A stretch of DNA of 64,000 nt from Arsukibacterium sp. UBA3155 (GTDB lineage Bacteria; Pseudomonadota; Gammaproteobacteria; Enterobacterales; Alteromonadaceae), in the NCBI GenBank assembly GCA_002364615.1, contig DEYP01000016.1, positions 62,001 through 126,000 of the forward strand, given 5' to 3'. Position numbers and translations under genes: made by a program. Below, piece by piece: positions 9,164 through 17,677 of this stretch. Within the stretch, counting starts at the first letter, position 1, and every line of letters starts with the position of its first letter. A model generated the notes under the pieces. It was not told the DNA's origin. It worked only from the letters and a program-made list of their open reading frames with translations, and did not search any database.

Positions 9164-10699
9164 CTAGTCGGGTAGCAGATTAAGCCAGTTTACTTGATAT
9201 AGATCATGCCGGCGGTCTTTCAGGTTAGTCACCGAGCCTTCGTTACGAATTTGCTTTAAGCGGTCTAAATCCAAATCAGAGAACATCATCATCTCGGTAT
9301 TGGGGGTGGTTTCAGTCATTACCGCATCATGCGGGAACGCGAAATCGGATGGGGAGAATACGGCCGACTGGGCGTATTGCACATCGAGATTATCGACCTG
9401 GGGCAGGTTACCGCAGCTACCGCAAATGACCACATAACATTCATTCTCAATGGCTCTGGCCATGGCACAATGTTTTACCCGCAAAAAGCCATTTTTGGTA
9501 TCAGTCCAGAACGGTACAAATAACACGTCCATATCCTGCTGCGCTAACAGCCTGCTTAGCTCCGGGAATTCAACATCGTAACAAATAAGAATACCCACCC
9601 GGCCGGCATCGGTTTCAAATACCTGTAGCTTGTTACCGCCTTCAATGACCCAGTCCCGCCGTTCGTGCGGCGTAATATGAATTTTACTCTGACAATCTAT
9701 GGTGCCATCGCGCCGGCATAAAAAGCTGACATTGTAGAGGGTATCACCTTCCTGGACTGGCATTGAGCCGGTAATGATATTGATGTTGTAGCTTACCGCC
9801 ATATCAGACATCGCGGCTTTAAACTGCTCGGTGAAACCGGCTAAAAAGCGAATGGCCGCAGTCTGGTTCGATTTGTCCGGACATAGCCCCATCAATGCGG
9901 CGTTAAAAAACTCCGGAAACAGGGCAAAATCACTTTGATAATCGGCCAGGGCATCCACAAAGTATTCTACCTGTTGCAGTACCTGCTCAACAGATGACAC
10001 TTCGCGCATCTGCCATTGCACTGCACCAATGCGGATTTGGCTTTTGCGGCTGTGGAGTGCGTCGTGCACTGGCTCGTAGAAAATGTTGTTCCACTCCAAT
10101 AACGTGGCATACCCCTGAGAGCTTTCATCTTCTGGCAGATATTTTTTCAGCAGACGTTTTAACTGAAAGTCATTGGATAACTGAAAGCTTAATATCGGGT
10201 CATAAATTTCCCGGCACTTTACGGCTTCCAGATACTCGGCAGCCGACATCTCGTTGCTGTGCTGCTGATAATTAGGAATACGGCCGCCCGCTAAAATGGC
10301 GCGCAGGTTTAACTGGCGGGAAAGATCTTTGCGGGCATCATACAGTCGCCTGCCCAGCCGGTAGCCGCGGTAATCGGGGTGGATCATCAAATCGAGGCCA
10401 TACAGCGCATCACCGGTTTTGTCATGCAAAATGGTTTCGCGTTTACCAATTAAATCGTCATAGGTATGGGGGTTACTGAAGCGGTCATAGTTAACCTGAA
10501 CGGTTAATGCCAGACCAATAATATCATCATGATCGATCAGGCAAATCTGGCCTTCAGCAAAGTCTTTTATCAACTTATCAATGGTGTGTTTTGGCCATGC
10601 ACCACCAATATCATGATACACCCGGTCCATCAGTTGCTGCACCTGAGGATAATCTTCGGGCGTTAAGTGGCGGATCTTTAAGTGCAGATCGTCGCGCAT
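9164..10699 (-). CDS. Fusion protein: GNAT acetyltransferase plus carbon-nitrogen hydrolase
   Basis: Residues 1-170 form a GNAT domain with the acetyl-CoA loop (HPDYRGYRLGRRLYDARKD). Residues 215-510 form a nitrilase-superfamily amidase domain with the full Glu-Lys-Cys triad: FPEFFN, QSKIHITPHERR and ILICYDVEFPE. Such fusions are known as a distinct nitrilase branch (acetyltransferase-amidase); the substrate is unknown. The longest frame starts at 10747, but CAGGAGCC lies just before the ATG at 10699, which I prefer. It is the first gene upstream of the prpE-like gene on the same strand (73 bases), so they may share a transcript. Confidence 0.88.
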   Translation of the reverse strand: MRDDLHLKIRHLTPEDYPQVQQLMDRVYHDIGGAWPKHTIDKLIKDFAEGQICLIDHDDIIGLALTVQVNYDRFSNPHTYDDLIGKRETILHDKTGDALYGLDLMIHPDYRGYRLGRRLYDARKDLSRQLNLRAILAGGRIPNYQQHSNEMSAAEYLEAVKCREIYDPILSFQLSNDFQLKRLLKKYLPEDESSQGYATLLEWNNIFYEPVHDALHSRKSQIRIGAVQWQMREVSSVEQVLQQVEYFVDALADYQSDFALFPEFFNAALMGLCPDKSNQTAAIRFLAGFTEQFKAAMSDMAVSYNINIITGSMPVQEGDTLYNVSFLCRRDGTIDCQSKIHITPHERRDWVIEGGNKLQVFETDAGRVGILICYDVEFPELSRLLAQQDMDVLFVPFWTDTKNGFLRVKHCAMARAIENECYVVICGSCGNLPQVDNLDVQYAQSAVFSPSDFAFPHDAVMTETTPNTEMMMFSDLDLDRLKQIRNEGSVTNLKDRRHDLYQVNWLNLLPD

Positions 10700-10846
10700 A
10701 ATTAAGGCTCCTGTTGCTTGGAATCGAACGTGAGGTTGTAAAACCATATCACCAAATCAGCAGCGGGTAAAAGTCGGGCTGATTTGAGTTTTTATATTTT
10801 CTTCAATAGTATAAATGGCGTTGCTGGCTAAATGGAGCTTTAGGCT

Positions 10847-11350
10847 ATGTTATTCCGACAATTGGCTTCTATGTCAATGTTCAGCCTTCTGGCCGCGCTC
10901 TGCTGGGGCGCGTTAACAGAAAATCAGGGATGGTGGTTTTTCCTGCCACTATGCGCTTTGCTGTTAATCTGGCGACATTACGCCAGGCTATCCCTTCCGG
11001 GAGTGCGGTTGGCGGCAGTACCAGGCTTTGTGGTGTTTTTTGTCAAACAAGTGGTGCTGGGTGCTTTTGATGTTGGCTGGCGGGCACTTGGGCCCAAATC
11101 AAAATGCTCACCCGACTGGCGCCGTTACCCGGTGCGCTTATCGGACCCGGCCAGCCAGCGTTTGTTAGCCAGTTTAATCAGCGTATTACCCGGTACGTGC
11201 AGTGCCCAAATTGAATCACACCCGCAGCGCAACCAATTGCTGTTACATGTGCTTGACCGGCATGACGACTGGCAAACCGGGGTTGCTGCACTGGAATTAC
11301 AGCTTGCCGGGCTGTTGACGGCGGAAAGCTCGGTTGGGGGCAGCCGATGA
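10847..11350 (+). CDS. mrpE: Mrp-type Na+/H+ antiporter subunit E
   Basis: MrpE/MnhE is a small membrane subunit of the multisubunit cation/proton antiporter. There are hydrophobic helices at about residues 10-45 and 55-75, then a cytoplasmic domain with the family-conserved SVLPGTCS and LLLHVLD. GGAG is placed before the ATG. Length (167) is normal. It opens an eight-gene operon running to 17662 in which almost all genes overlap by four or more bases, as expected for subunits made in fixed ratio. The complex should exchange cytoplasmic Na+ (or K+) for external protons. Confidence 0.9.
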   Translation: MLFRQLASMSMFSLLAALCWGALTENQGWWFFLPLCALLLIWRHYARLSLPGVRLAAVPGFVVFFVKQVVLGAFDVGWRALGPKSKCSPDWRRYPVRLSDPASQRLLASLISVLPGTCSAQIESHPQRNQLLLHVLDRHDDWQTGVAALELQLAGLLTAESSVGGSR

Positions 11351-11622
11351 CAATCTTTGCCGGGGCACTGCTGCTAACGATGTTGCTTGGCTTATGGCGG
11401 GTGATACAAGGGCCGGCGTTACTGGACCGCTTACTGGCCGTGCAATTATTTGGTACTACCGGCGTGGCTTTATGCCTGGTGCTGGCCCTGGTGCTGGAGC
11501 AGCCAGCGCTGCGTGATGTGGCATTAGTACTGGCAATACTGGCGGCTGCCGCGCCAGCTGCACTGGTGCAACGCCTGAAAAACACTGCTGCCAAACTGGC
11601 AGATGCTCCAGAGGACGTGTAA
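11347..11622 (+). CDS. mrpF: Mrp-type antiporter subunit F
   Basis: A 91-residue protein with three membrane helices and the MrpF signature around RVIQGPALLDRLLAVQLFG (the GP-x3-DR-x2-A pattern). In MrpF of other bacteria the aspartate of this motif matters for transport. The ATG overlaps the mrpE stop by four bases. The last residues (KLADAPEDV) are cytoplasmic. It acts only within the complex. Confidence 0.9.
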   Translation: MTIFAGALLLTMLLGLWRVIQGPALLDRLLAVQLFGTTGVALCLVLALVLEQPALRDVALVLAILAAAAPAALVQRLKNTAAKLADAPEDV

Positions 11623-11930
11623 TGAACAGCGCCGGCGAGCTTAGTGTGTTTAGTACCATCATCAGTAGCCTGCTGCTGGGGATCGGTTTATTGTTTTTTG
11701 TTGCTGGCAGCATCGGCATGCTGCGTTTTCCTGATAGTTTCAGCCGGCTGCATGCGGTGACGAAAGCAGATTCACTTGGCCTGGGGGCGGTCATTGCGGG
11801 CTTAATGTTTTACAGTAGCTGGTGGCAAAATCTGTTAATGCTGTTTATCTGGTTGCTGGTAATGGCCTCTGGCGCGGTGTCTTGCCAGTTACTGGCCCGT
11901 TTTTGTAAAGCAAAGCAGGATAAGGCATGA
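11622..11930 (+). CDS. mrpG: Mrp-type antiporter subunit G
   Basis: A 102-residue protein with three helices and the conserved MrpG motif RFPDSFSRLHAVTKADSLGL. The family is a small structural subunit bound next to MrpE/F. The start codon shares one base with the mrpF stop (TAATG). The 3' end overlaps the next gene by four bases. Confidence 0.92.
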   Translation: MNSAGELSVFSTIISSLLLGIGLLFFVAGSIGMLRFPDSFSRLHAVTKADSLGLGAVIAGLMFYSSWWQNLLMLFIWLLVMASGAVSCQLLARFCKAKQDKA

Positions 11931-12886
11931 GTTTGTTGCTATTTGATACCTTACTCTGCGGTTTGTTATTAGCGTTAGCTTTGGCCAGTATGTTGAGCAG
12001 GCAGTTAAGCCATGCAGTTATTTTATATATTGCTTTTGGCCTGTTAATGGCCCTGGCCTGGGCCAGGCTTGCGGCACCTGATTTGGCGCTGGCCGAAGCT
12101 GCTATTGGTGCGGGTTTAACCGGTGCCTTATGTTTTACAGCACTGGCGCGCCAAGGCAAGCTGCCACTCAGCCCGCAAGTAAGCTGGCAGCAACGCGGCT
12201 GGCCTGTTTTATTCGTATTGCTAATGCTGAGCGGTTTGCTGCTGGCGTTGCTGCAACTTCCGGCCAGCCCCGGACCTTTGCCCGCTCTGGTATTACAGGA
12301 GTTGGCCGACAGTGGCGTTAGCCATCCGGTAACGGCGGTATTACTAAATTTTCGTTCCTGGGATACCGTGCTGGAGTTGCTGGTGTTACTACTGGCCTTG
12401 CTGGGCACCTTGCAGGTTGCGCCAGTGCCAGTGCGACAAAATAGCTGGGCACTGGGCCGCAGCTGGAGTCAGCTACTGGCGCCGCCGATCATTTTGCTGG
12501 CGGGCTATATATTGTGGGCCGGCGCCAGCCAGCCAGGCGGGGCTTTTCAGGCCGGTGCGCTGCTGGCAGCAGGTGCAGTAGTACTGAAATTAAACAGGCA
12601 GCTTAACTGGTTAGCCTGGCGCAATATCTGGGTCAGGTTTTTTGCGGTTGCCGGGCTGGGTGTATTTGTTATCGTGGCATTGGCGGCCTGGTTGCTGCCG
12701 GGGCTGGCGGCGGAGCCGATCTGGCTGCGCTGGCCGCCTGAGCATGCCAAATACATTATTTTGCTGATAGAGGTTTTTGCCACACTGGCCATTGCTATCA
12801 CTTTGACCTTACTGGTGGTTGCTGAACAGCCTGCAACACCGATTAGCCTGGAAAGACCAGATACGGCAGGGGGCAGTGATGACTGA
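11927..12886 (+). CDS. Fused MrpA C-terminal (DUF4040/MbhE-like) and MrpB subunit
   Basis: The 319-residue protein combines segments that are separate or differently placed in classical Mrp. Residues 5-75 match the DUF4040 segment (ARLAAPDLALAEAAIGAGLT); residues 95-165 resemble the MbhE-like segment with NFRSWDTVLELLVLL; residues 180-300 are MrpB-like with SQPGGAFQAGALLAAG. Classical MrpA carries the first two at its C terminus behind a large antiporter domain that is absent here; that domain is presumably supplied by one of the three MrpD-like genes downstream. It overlaps mrpG and mrpC. This resembles the Mrp variants lacking a full-length MrpA (so-called group 2), recalled rather than searched. 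Confidence 0.82.
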   Translation: MSLLLFDTLLCGLLLALALASMLSRQLSHAVILYIAFGLLMALAWARLAAPDLALAEAAIGAGLTGALCFTALARQGKLPLSPQVSWQQRGWPVLFVLLMLSGLLLALLQLPASPGPLPALVLQELADSGVSHPVTAVLLNFRSWDTVLELLVLLLALLGTLQVAPVPVRQNSWALGRSWSQLLAPPIILLAGYILWAGASQPGGAFQAGALLAAGAVVLKLNRQLNWLAWRNIWVRFFAVAGLGVFVIVALAAWLLPGLAAEPIWLRWPPEHAKYIILLIEVFATLAIAITLTLLVVAEQPATPISLERPDTAGGSDD

Positions 12887-13205
12887 ACTCAGTGGTTCGC
12901 TTCTGCTGTTTTTGATTACTGCTGCCAGCCTGGTGGCGGCGGGGGTTTATGGTTTTATCATCGGCCCTGAACCGCTACGCCGGATCCTGGCTTTAAATAT
13001 CATCAGTGCCGGTATTTTTATGTTAATGGTGGTATTGGCTTATCGCGGATACGATGGTGAAGCCACTGCTGATCCGGTACTGCAGGCGCTGGTGCTTACT
13101 GGCCTGGTAGTGGCGGTAAGTGCTACAGCTTTTGGGCTGACACTGCTTGCCAGGCTGAAACCCTCGTCGTCTGAAATCTCCGCGCCAGAGGAGCCAGAGC
13201 AATGA
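12879..13205 (+). CDS. mrpC: Mrp-type antiporter subunit C (NuoK-like)
   Basis: MrpC is homologous to NuoK of complex I. There are three helices in 108 residues, with the typical GVYGFIIGPEPLRRILALNI start and DPVLQALVLTGLVVAVSATA ahead of the third helix. The frame is open from 12819, but the ATG at 12879 is preceded by GCAGGGGG and gives the family's normal N terminus. It overlaps its neighbours on both sides. Confidence 0.9.
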   Translation: MTELSGSLLLFLITAASLVAAGVYGFIIGPEPLRRILALNIISAGIFMLMVVLAYRGYDGEATADPVLQALVLTGLVVAVSATAFGLTLLARLKPSSSEISAPEEPEQ

Positions 13206-14620
13206 TAATCATGTTGCTGGTTTTGCCGCTGTTAAGCGCGTTGCTGATGTTGCTCTGGCCCAGAGTTGCACCGCTGCTGGCGTTGTTTTCGGCGTCCTCT
13301 TCCAGCTTGCTGGCACTGCAGCTGTTAGTGCAGGTTACTGAGCATGGCAGTCGTTCCTGGCTGTTGGCTGGTTGGCCCTCTGGGCTGGCTATTGCCTGGC
13401 AAGCCGACACATTAAGCTGCCTGCTGATTTTACTCACTACCGTATTACAACTATTAGTAGGCTTTTATGCTTTTGCCACCCGAAACCGGGATAAGTTAAG
13501 CCAGGGCTTTTGGCCGCTTAGTAGTTTATTACAAGTAAGTTTAACTGCGCTGTGGTTATCACGAGACTTATTTAACCTTTACGTTTGTCTGGAATTACTG
13601 GGGCTGGTTGCGGTAGCGCTGGTCAGCTTGTCGGGTCGTAGCGCGATGAAGCCGGCGCTGAACTATTTGCTATTATCGCTATTTGGTTCACTCTGCTATT
13701 TGCTGGGGGTGGTGCTGCTTTACGGTAGGTACGGTTTGCTGGATATTGCCGGCTTAGCCAGTCAGTGGCAGGCAGATTGGCTGAGTAACAGCGCCTTATT
13801 GCTGATGAGTCTGGGGTTAATGTTAAAGGCTGCCCTTTGGCCACTGCATGCCTGGTTGCCCGCTGCTCATGCGGCGGCTCCTGCACCGGTAAGTGCGTTA
13901 TTATCAGCGTTAGTAGTGAAAGGGCCGTTATTTATTCTCAGTTTGCTCTGGCTGCAGCTGGCCAGTGTGCAGCAGGCGCAGGCGATTGCGCCACTGTTTG
14001 CCGCTGCGGGTCTTGCTGCCTTGCTGTTTGGAGGCTGGTCTGCTTTGCGCACGCCTTTTGCTAAAAATCTGGTGGCTTATTCTACCGTCGCACAATTAGG
14101 CTACGTTACGCTGGCATTAGGGCTGATGTTAAAGTTTGACCAACCGCTGATTTTTGCGGCGTTATGGCTGTTTGTGCTGGCCCATGCGCTGGCCAAAGCC
14201 GCCTGTTTCCTTGCCGTCGGTGAAATGAGTGCCACGCTCGGTGGTAAGCGGCTTACCACGCTAAAGGGTGCCAGTCAGACTATGCCGTTGGCCATGTTTG
14301 CCTTTGCCGTGGCGGGGGGCAGTTTAATAGGCTTGCCGCCAAGTGGTGGCTTTGTGGCCAAATGGGCGTTGCTGCAGGGCTTATGGTTGCAAGGTGAACT
14401 GTTGTTCTGGCCATTAGCGTTGGTGCTTGCCACGTTATTATCGGCCGCTTATGTGTTCAGGGTGGTGGTAGTTGCCTTTGATCGCGCTGATCCGGTTTCG
14501 CCTGATTTTTCGCCGCAACTGATCCCGCAATGGCTGGCATTGCTGCCCGCCTTAGCGGTGTGGGCTATGGCACTATTTAGCGAAACCTTAATGCAGTTAC
14601 TTCGACTGGAAGCGCTATGA
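13202..14620 (+). CDS. Mrp antiporter subunit D-like (first of three)
   Basis: A 472-residue membrane protein of the proton-pumping NuoL/M/N and MrpA/D family. The TM5 glutamate is present (VCLELLGLVAV), as is the TM7 lysine region (LMLKAALWPLHAWLPAAHA) with the broken-helix motif APAPVSALLSALVVKG. These are the residues thought to form the half-channels for ion movement. It is the first of three paralogous large subunits in this operon, and its stop overlaps the next start by four bases. Confidence 0.88.
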   Translation: MIIMLLVLPLLSALLMLLWPRVAPLLALFSASSSSLLALQLLVQVTEHGSRSWLLAGWPSGLAIAWQADTLSCLLILLTTVLQLLVGFYAFATRNRDKLSQGFWPLSSLLQVSLTALWLSRDLFNLYVCLELLGLVAVALVSLSGRSAMKPALNYLLLSLFGSLCYLLGVVLLYGRYGLLDIAGLASQWQADWLSNSALLLMSLGLMLKAALWPLHAWLPAAHAAAPAPVSALLSALVVKGPLFILSLLWLQLASVQQAQAIAPLFAAAGLAALLFGGWSALRTPFAKNLVAYSTVAQLGYVTLALGLMLKFDQPLIFAALWLFVLAHALAKAACFLAVGEMSATLGGKRLTTLKGASQTMPLAMFAFAVAGGSLIGLPPSGGFVAKWALLQGLWLQGELLFWPLALVLATLLSAAYVFRVVVVAFDRADPVSPDFSPQLIPQWLALLPALAVWAMALFSETLMQLLRLEAL

Positions 14621-16125
14621 GTGCGTTCTGGCTTACCTACTTACCGGTAGCGATTATTTTAAGTTCGCTGCTGCCGGGCTTAATTATTTTTACCCTGAAA
14701 GAGCAGCAGGTAAAACTTCGGATAAGCCTGAATTTGCTGGGTGTGACGGTAAAGCTGGTCCTGGTGCTGATCATGTGGCAAGCCGTAAAGGCCGGTGATA
14801 TTTTTTATTTTAGTCTGCCTTTTCTGCCAGGCGCTGATTTGGTGCTGCAAGGTGATGCCTTATCGCTGCTGTTTGTGGTGTTGTCTTCGGTGCTATGGCT
14901 GGCGACCACTGTTTACGCCATTGGTTACCTGGAAAACTCGCCGCTAAGGTCACGGTTTTTTGGCTATTTCAGTTTATGTGTCAGTGCCACAGTGGGCCTG
15001 GCATTGTCAGGTAATCTCGTCAGCTTTTTACTGTTTTACGAGTTGCTGACCCTGGCAACCTTTCCTCTGGTGGTGCACCGCGGTACGCCGCAATCTTTAG
15101 CTGCAGGGCGGCGCTATCTGGCTTATACCTTAAGTGGTGGTGTATTACTGCTAACGGGGATAGCTCTGCTGCATTCCGTAGTGCAAAGCCCGCAGTTTAT
15201 ACCCGGTGGTTATGTCAGTGCCGCGGTGTCTGAGCATGCAGGGCTGTTAACCCTGGCTTTTGCGCTGATGATAGGTGGGCTGGGTGTCAAAGCCGCGCTA
15301 TTACCCCTGCATGGCTGGCTACCACAGGCTATGGTAGCCCCGGCACCGGTCAGTGCATTATTGCATGCGGTTGCAGTAGTAAAGGCCGGCGCCTTTGGCA
15401 TTATAAGACTGGTTTATGATGTATTTGGGGTGGACGGCATGCAGCAGCTGCAGCTGGCGCAGCCACTGATGTTATTAGCGGCAGCCACTATTTTATTTGG
15501 CTCCTGGCGTGCCTTAGCGCAACAGGACATTAAACGACGCCTTGCTTATTCGACAATTAGTCAGGTGTCGTATATTACCGTTGGTGTGGCGATGCTAGGG
15601 CCACTCGCTGCAGTTGGTGGGCTGGTACATCTGGTGCACCAGGGGGTGATGAAAATTACCTTGTTTTTCTGTGCCGGTAATTATGCTGAAACCCTTGGCG
15701 TGCATAAGATCCGTGAACTTAATGGCGCGGGCAGAAGGATGCCGCTGACCTCAGCTGCTTTTACATTGGCGGCGCTGGGGATGATTGGCATTCCACCCAC
15801 TGCCGGTTTTATCAGTAAATGGTATTTGGGGCTGGGGGCGGTAGCGACAGATAATAGCCTGATGTTAATGGTGTTTGTGCTATCGGGCTTATTAAACGCC
15901 GGCTATTTTTTACCGATTGTTTATCGCTTATGGTTTTTACCTCAACGTGGTAGCTGGCCTAAAGAGCAGCGTTTATCAGCCACTCTGGAAACGCACTGGA
16001 TGCTGTTGCTGCCTATGCTGTTTACCGCAGTGTTAATTATTCTGATGGGGCTATTTGCCAGCACCGGGGTAAGCCCGCTTAGCTGGGCGCAGCTGATTGT
16101 TGAGCGGGAGTTCAGCTATGATTGA
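14617..16125 (+). CDS. Mrp antiporter subunit D-like (second of three)
   Basis: A 502-residue paralogue of the previous gene and the closest of the three to typical MrpD. The TM5 glutamate lies in LLFYELLTLATFPLVVH; the TM7/8 block reads GVKAALLPLHGWLPQAMVAP followed by APVSALLHAVAVVKAG; the TM12-region motif is IPPTAGFISKWYLG. About 14 helices are apparent. It overlaps the third copy by eight bases. Confidence 0.9.
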   Translation: MSAFWLTYLPVAIILSSLLPGLIIFTLKEQQVKLRISLNLLGVTVKLVLVLIMWQAVKAGDIFYFSLPFLPGADLVLQGDALSLLFVVLSSVLWLATTVYAIGYLENSPLRSRFFGYFSLCVSATVGLALSGNLVSFLLFYELLTLATFPLVVHRGTPQSLAAGRRYLAYTLSGGVLLLTGIALLHSVVQSPQFIPGGYVSAAVSEHAGLLTLAFALMIGGLGVKAALLPLHGWLPQAMVAPAPVSALLHAVAVVKAGAFGIIRLVYDVFGVDGMQQLQLAQPLMLLAAATILFGSWRALAQQDIKRRLAYSTISQVSYITVGVAMLGPLAAVGGLVHLVHQGVMKITLFFCAGNYAETLGVHKIRELNGAGRRMPLTSAAFTLAALGMIGIPPTAGFISKWYLGLGAVATDNSLMLMVFVLSGLLNAGYFLPIVYRLWFLPQRGSWPKEQRLSATLETHWMLLLPMLFTAVLIILMGLFASTGVSPLSWAQLIVEREFSYD

Positions 16126-17662
16126 TTTATCTAGCTGGCTCTGGCCCGGGGCTGGTCTGGGTCTGTTAACAGAATTACAGCAGGTATGGTGGTATTTTAC
16201 CCTCAGTTTATGGTGTGTTGCCGGGATTTTCAGCCTGTCCTTTATGGCTCAGTCGGCGCATAAAGGCCGCTACTGGTTGTTTTTCAGCTTAAGTTTCGCC
16301 GGTAATATGTTGCTGATTGGCGCGCTCGATGCCATCAGTTTTTATATCGGCTTTAGCATAATGAGTTTATCGGCTTATGGTTTGGTGGTTGATAGCGGTA
16401 GCAAGGCGGCGCGCCGGGCAGGACGTCTGTATTTGCAGTTAGCGATTCTGGGTGAGCTGCTGCTGTTTGCCGCCTTGATACTGCGGGCCAGTGCGGCCGG
16501 CGGCCAATACGACTGGCAGAGTTGGCAACAGGTACCCTTGGATCATCTGACGATTCTACTGACAATACTGGGCTTAGGGCTAAAAGCCGGCTTCTGGCCA
16601 CTGCATATCTGGTTGCCGCAAGCGCATCCGGCAGCGCCGGCGCCCGCCAGTGCCGTACTGTCAGGGGCAATGATTAAAGCCGGTATTCTGGGGCTTATTG
16701 TATTTTTGCCCTCTGGCGACCCTCAGCTTCAACACTGGATCCCCTATATGGTAACGCTGGGGTTTATCTCAGCCGTATTTGGTGTGCTGGCCAGTTTGTT
16801 GTATCGCCAGCCCAAAGTGATTCTGGCTTATTCGTCCGTTAGTCAGGTTGGTTATATTGTGGTGTTGGTGGCACTGGCCTGGACTGCTGATGCTGTGGCA
16901 GTATTGCCAGTGCTGATAGCTTACGCTGCACACCATGCGTTTGCCAAAGGGGCATTATTTTTATATGCCGGAATTAATGCTAAGCAGCGTTTACCGGATT
17001 ACTGGCAACTGTTGTACTGGGGCCCGGCATTGGCCTTAATGGCGGTGCCGTTAAGCGGTGGTGCGGCAATTAAAACCGGCCTGAAAAGTTTGCTCAGCAG
17101 CGACGTGGTACCGGGCTGGTTGAACGGTGAGGTCCTGACCAGTTTATTGTCGCTAGGGGCAATTTTAACCGCCCTGTTGTTTTTACATCTTGCGGTGGCC
17201 TTGCAGCGCCAACAACGGGAATATCAGCATACAGCAGATCCGGGATTGGCATTGTACTGGCAGGGAGCCTGTCTTGTATTATTGTTATTGATACTGATCT
17301 GGTTACCCTGGTACTGGCAGCCGATGTTGCAGCTAAGCCAACACACGCTGGCCTGGTCAAAAATATGGGGATTAAGCTGGCCACTATTGGCGGCGGTAGG
17401 GATATTTATGCTGGGGCGTTGGCAGCAATGGCGTTTGCCAGCACGGTATTATGATCGCAACAGCCCGGTTTTGGCATGGTCGCTCAGGTTAAAGCGGCTC
17501 TATCAGCCGCAACGGCAGTGGCAGGCGCCCGTGTTTAAGTTTAACTGGCGAGGCATTGAACGCGCCTGTAACCGAACCGCAACAGGTTCCGTGGTGGGAT
17601 CCAGTGCATTAGTGGTGCTGGTGCTATTGGTGCTGATTACGTTTTGGCAGTACTTCGCTTAG
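16118..17662 (+). CDS. Mrp antiporter subunit D-like (third), lacking the TM5 glutamate
   Basis: A 514-residue complex I-like antiporter subunit, somewhat like hydrogenase-4 subunit B. The ATG at 16118 overlaps the previous stop; an upstream in-frame start at 16097 would add seven unlikely residues. The lysine segments are kept (GLGLKAGFWPLHIWLPQAHP; AVLSGAMIKAG). However, where the other two copies have Glu in TM5, this one reads FYIGFSIMSLSAYGLV, with Ser at the aligned position. It may therefore be a structural or altered ion-path subunit standing in for the N-terminal domain of MrpA. It is the last gene of the operon, and no clear terminator follows before the convergent gene. Confidence 0.85.
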   Translation: MIDLSSWLWPGAGLGLLTELQQVWWYFTLSLWCVAGIFSLSFMAQSAHKGRYWLFFSLSFAGNMLLIGALDAISFYIGFSIMSLSAYGLVVDSGSKAARRAGRLYLQLAILGELLLFAALILRASAAGGQYDWQSWQQVPLDHLTILLTILGLGLKAGFWPLHIWLPQAHPAAPAPASAVLSGAMIKAGILGLIVFLPSGDPQLQHWIPYMVTLGFISAVFGVLASLLYRQPKVILAYSSVSQVGYIVVLVALAWTADAVAVLPVLIAYAAHHAFAKGALFLYAGINAKQRLPDYWQLLYWGPALALMAVPLSGGAAIKTGLKSLLSSDVVPGWLNGEVLTSLLSLGAILTALLFLHLAVALQRQQREYQHTADPGLALYWQGACLVLLLLILIWLPWYWQPMLQLSQHTLAWSKIWGLSWPLLAAVGIFMLGRWQQWRLPARYYDRNSPVLAWSLRLKRLYQPQRQWQAPVFKFNWRGIERACNRTATGSVVGSSALVVLVLLVLITFWQYFA

Positions 17663-17677
17663 CAAATCAGTTCAGCG

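Noticed and set aside
16353-16670. Long minus-strand frames opposite the Mrp genes
   Set aside because: They mirror GC-rich membrane-protein codons of the plus strand, show no family features, and lie entirely within strongly supported genes.
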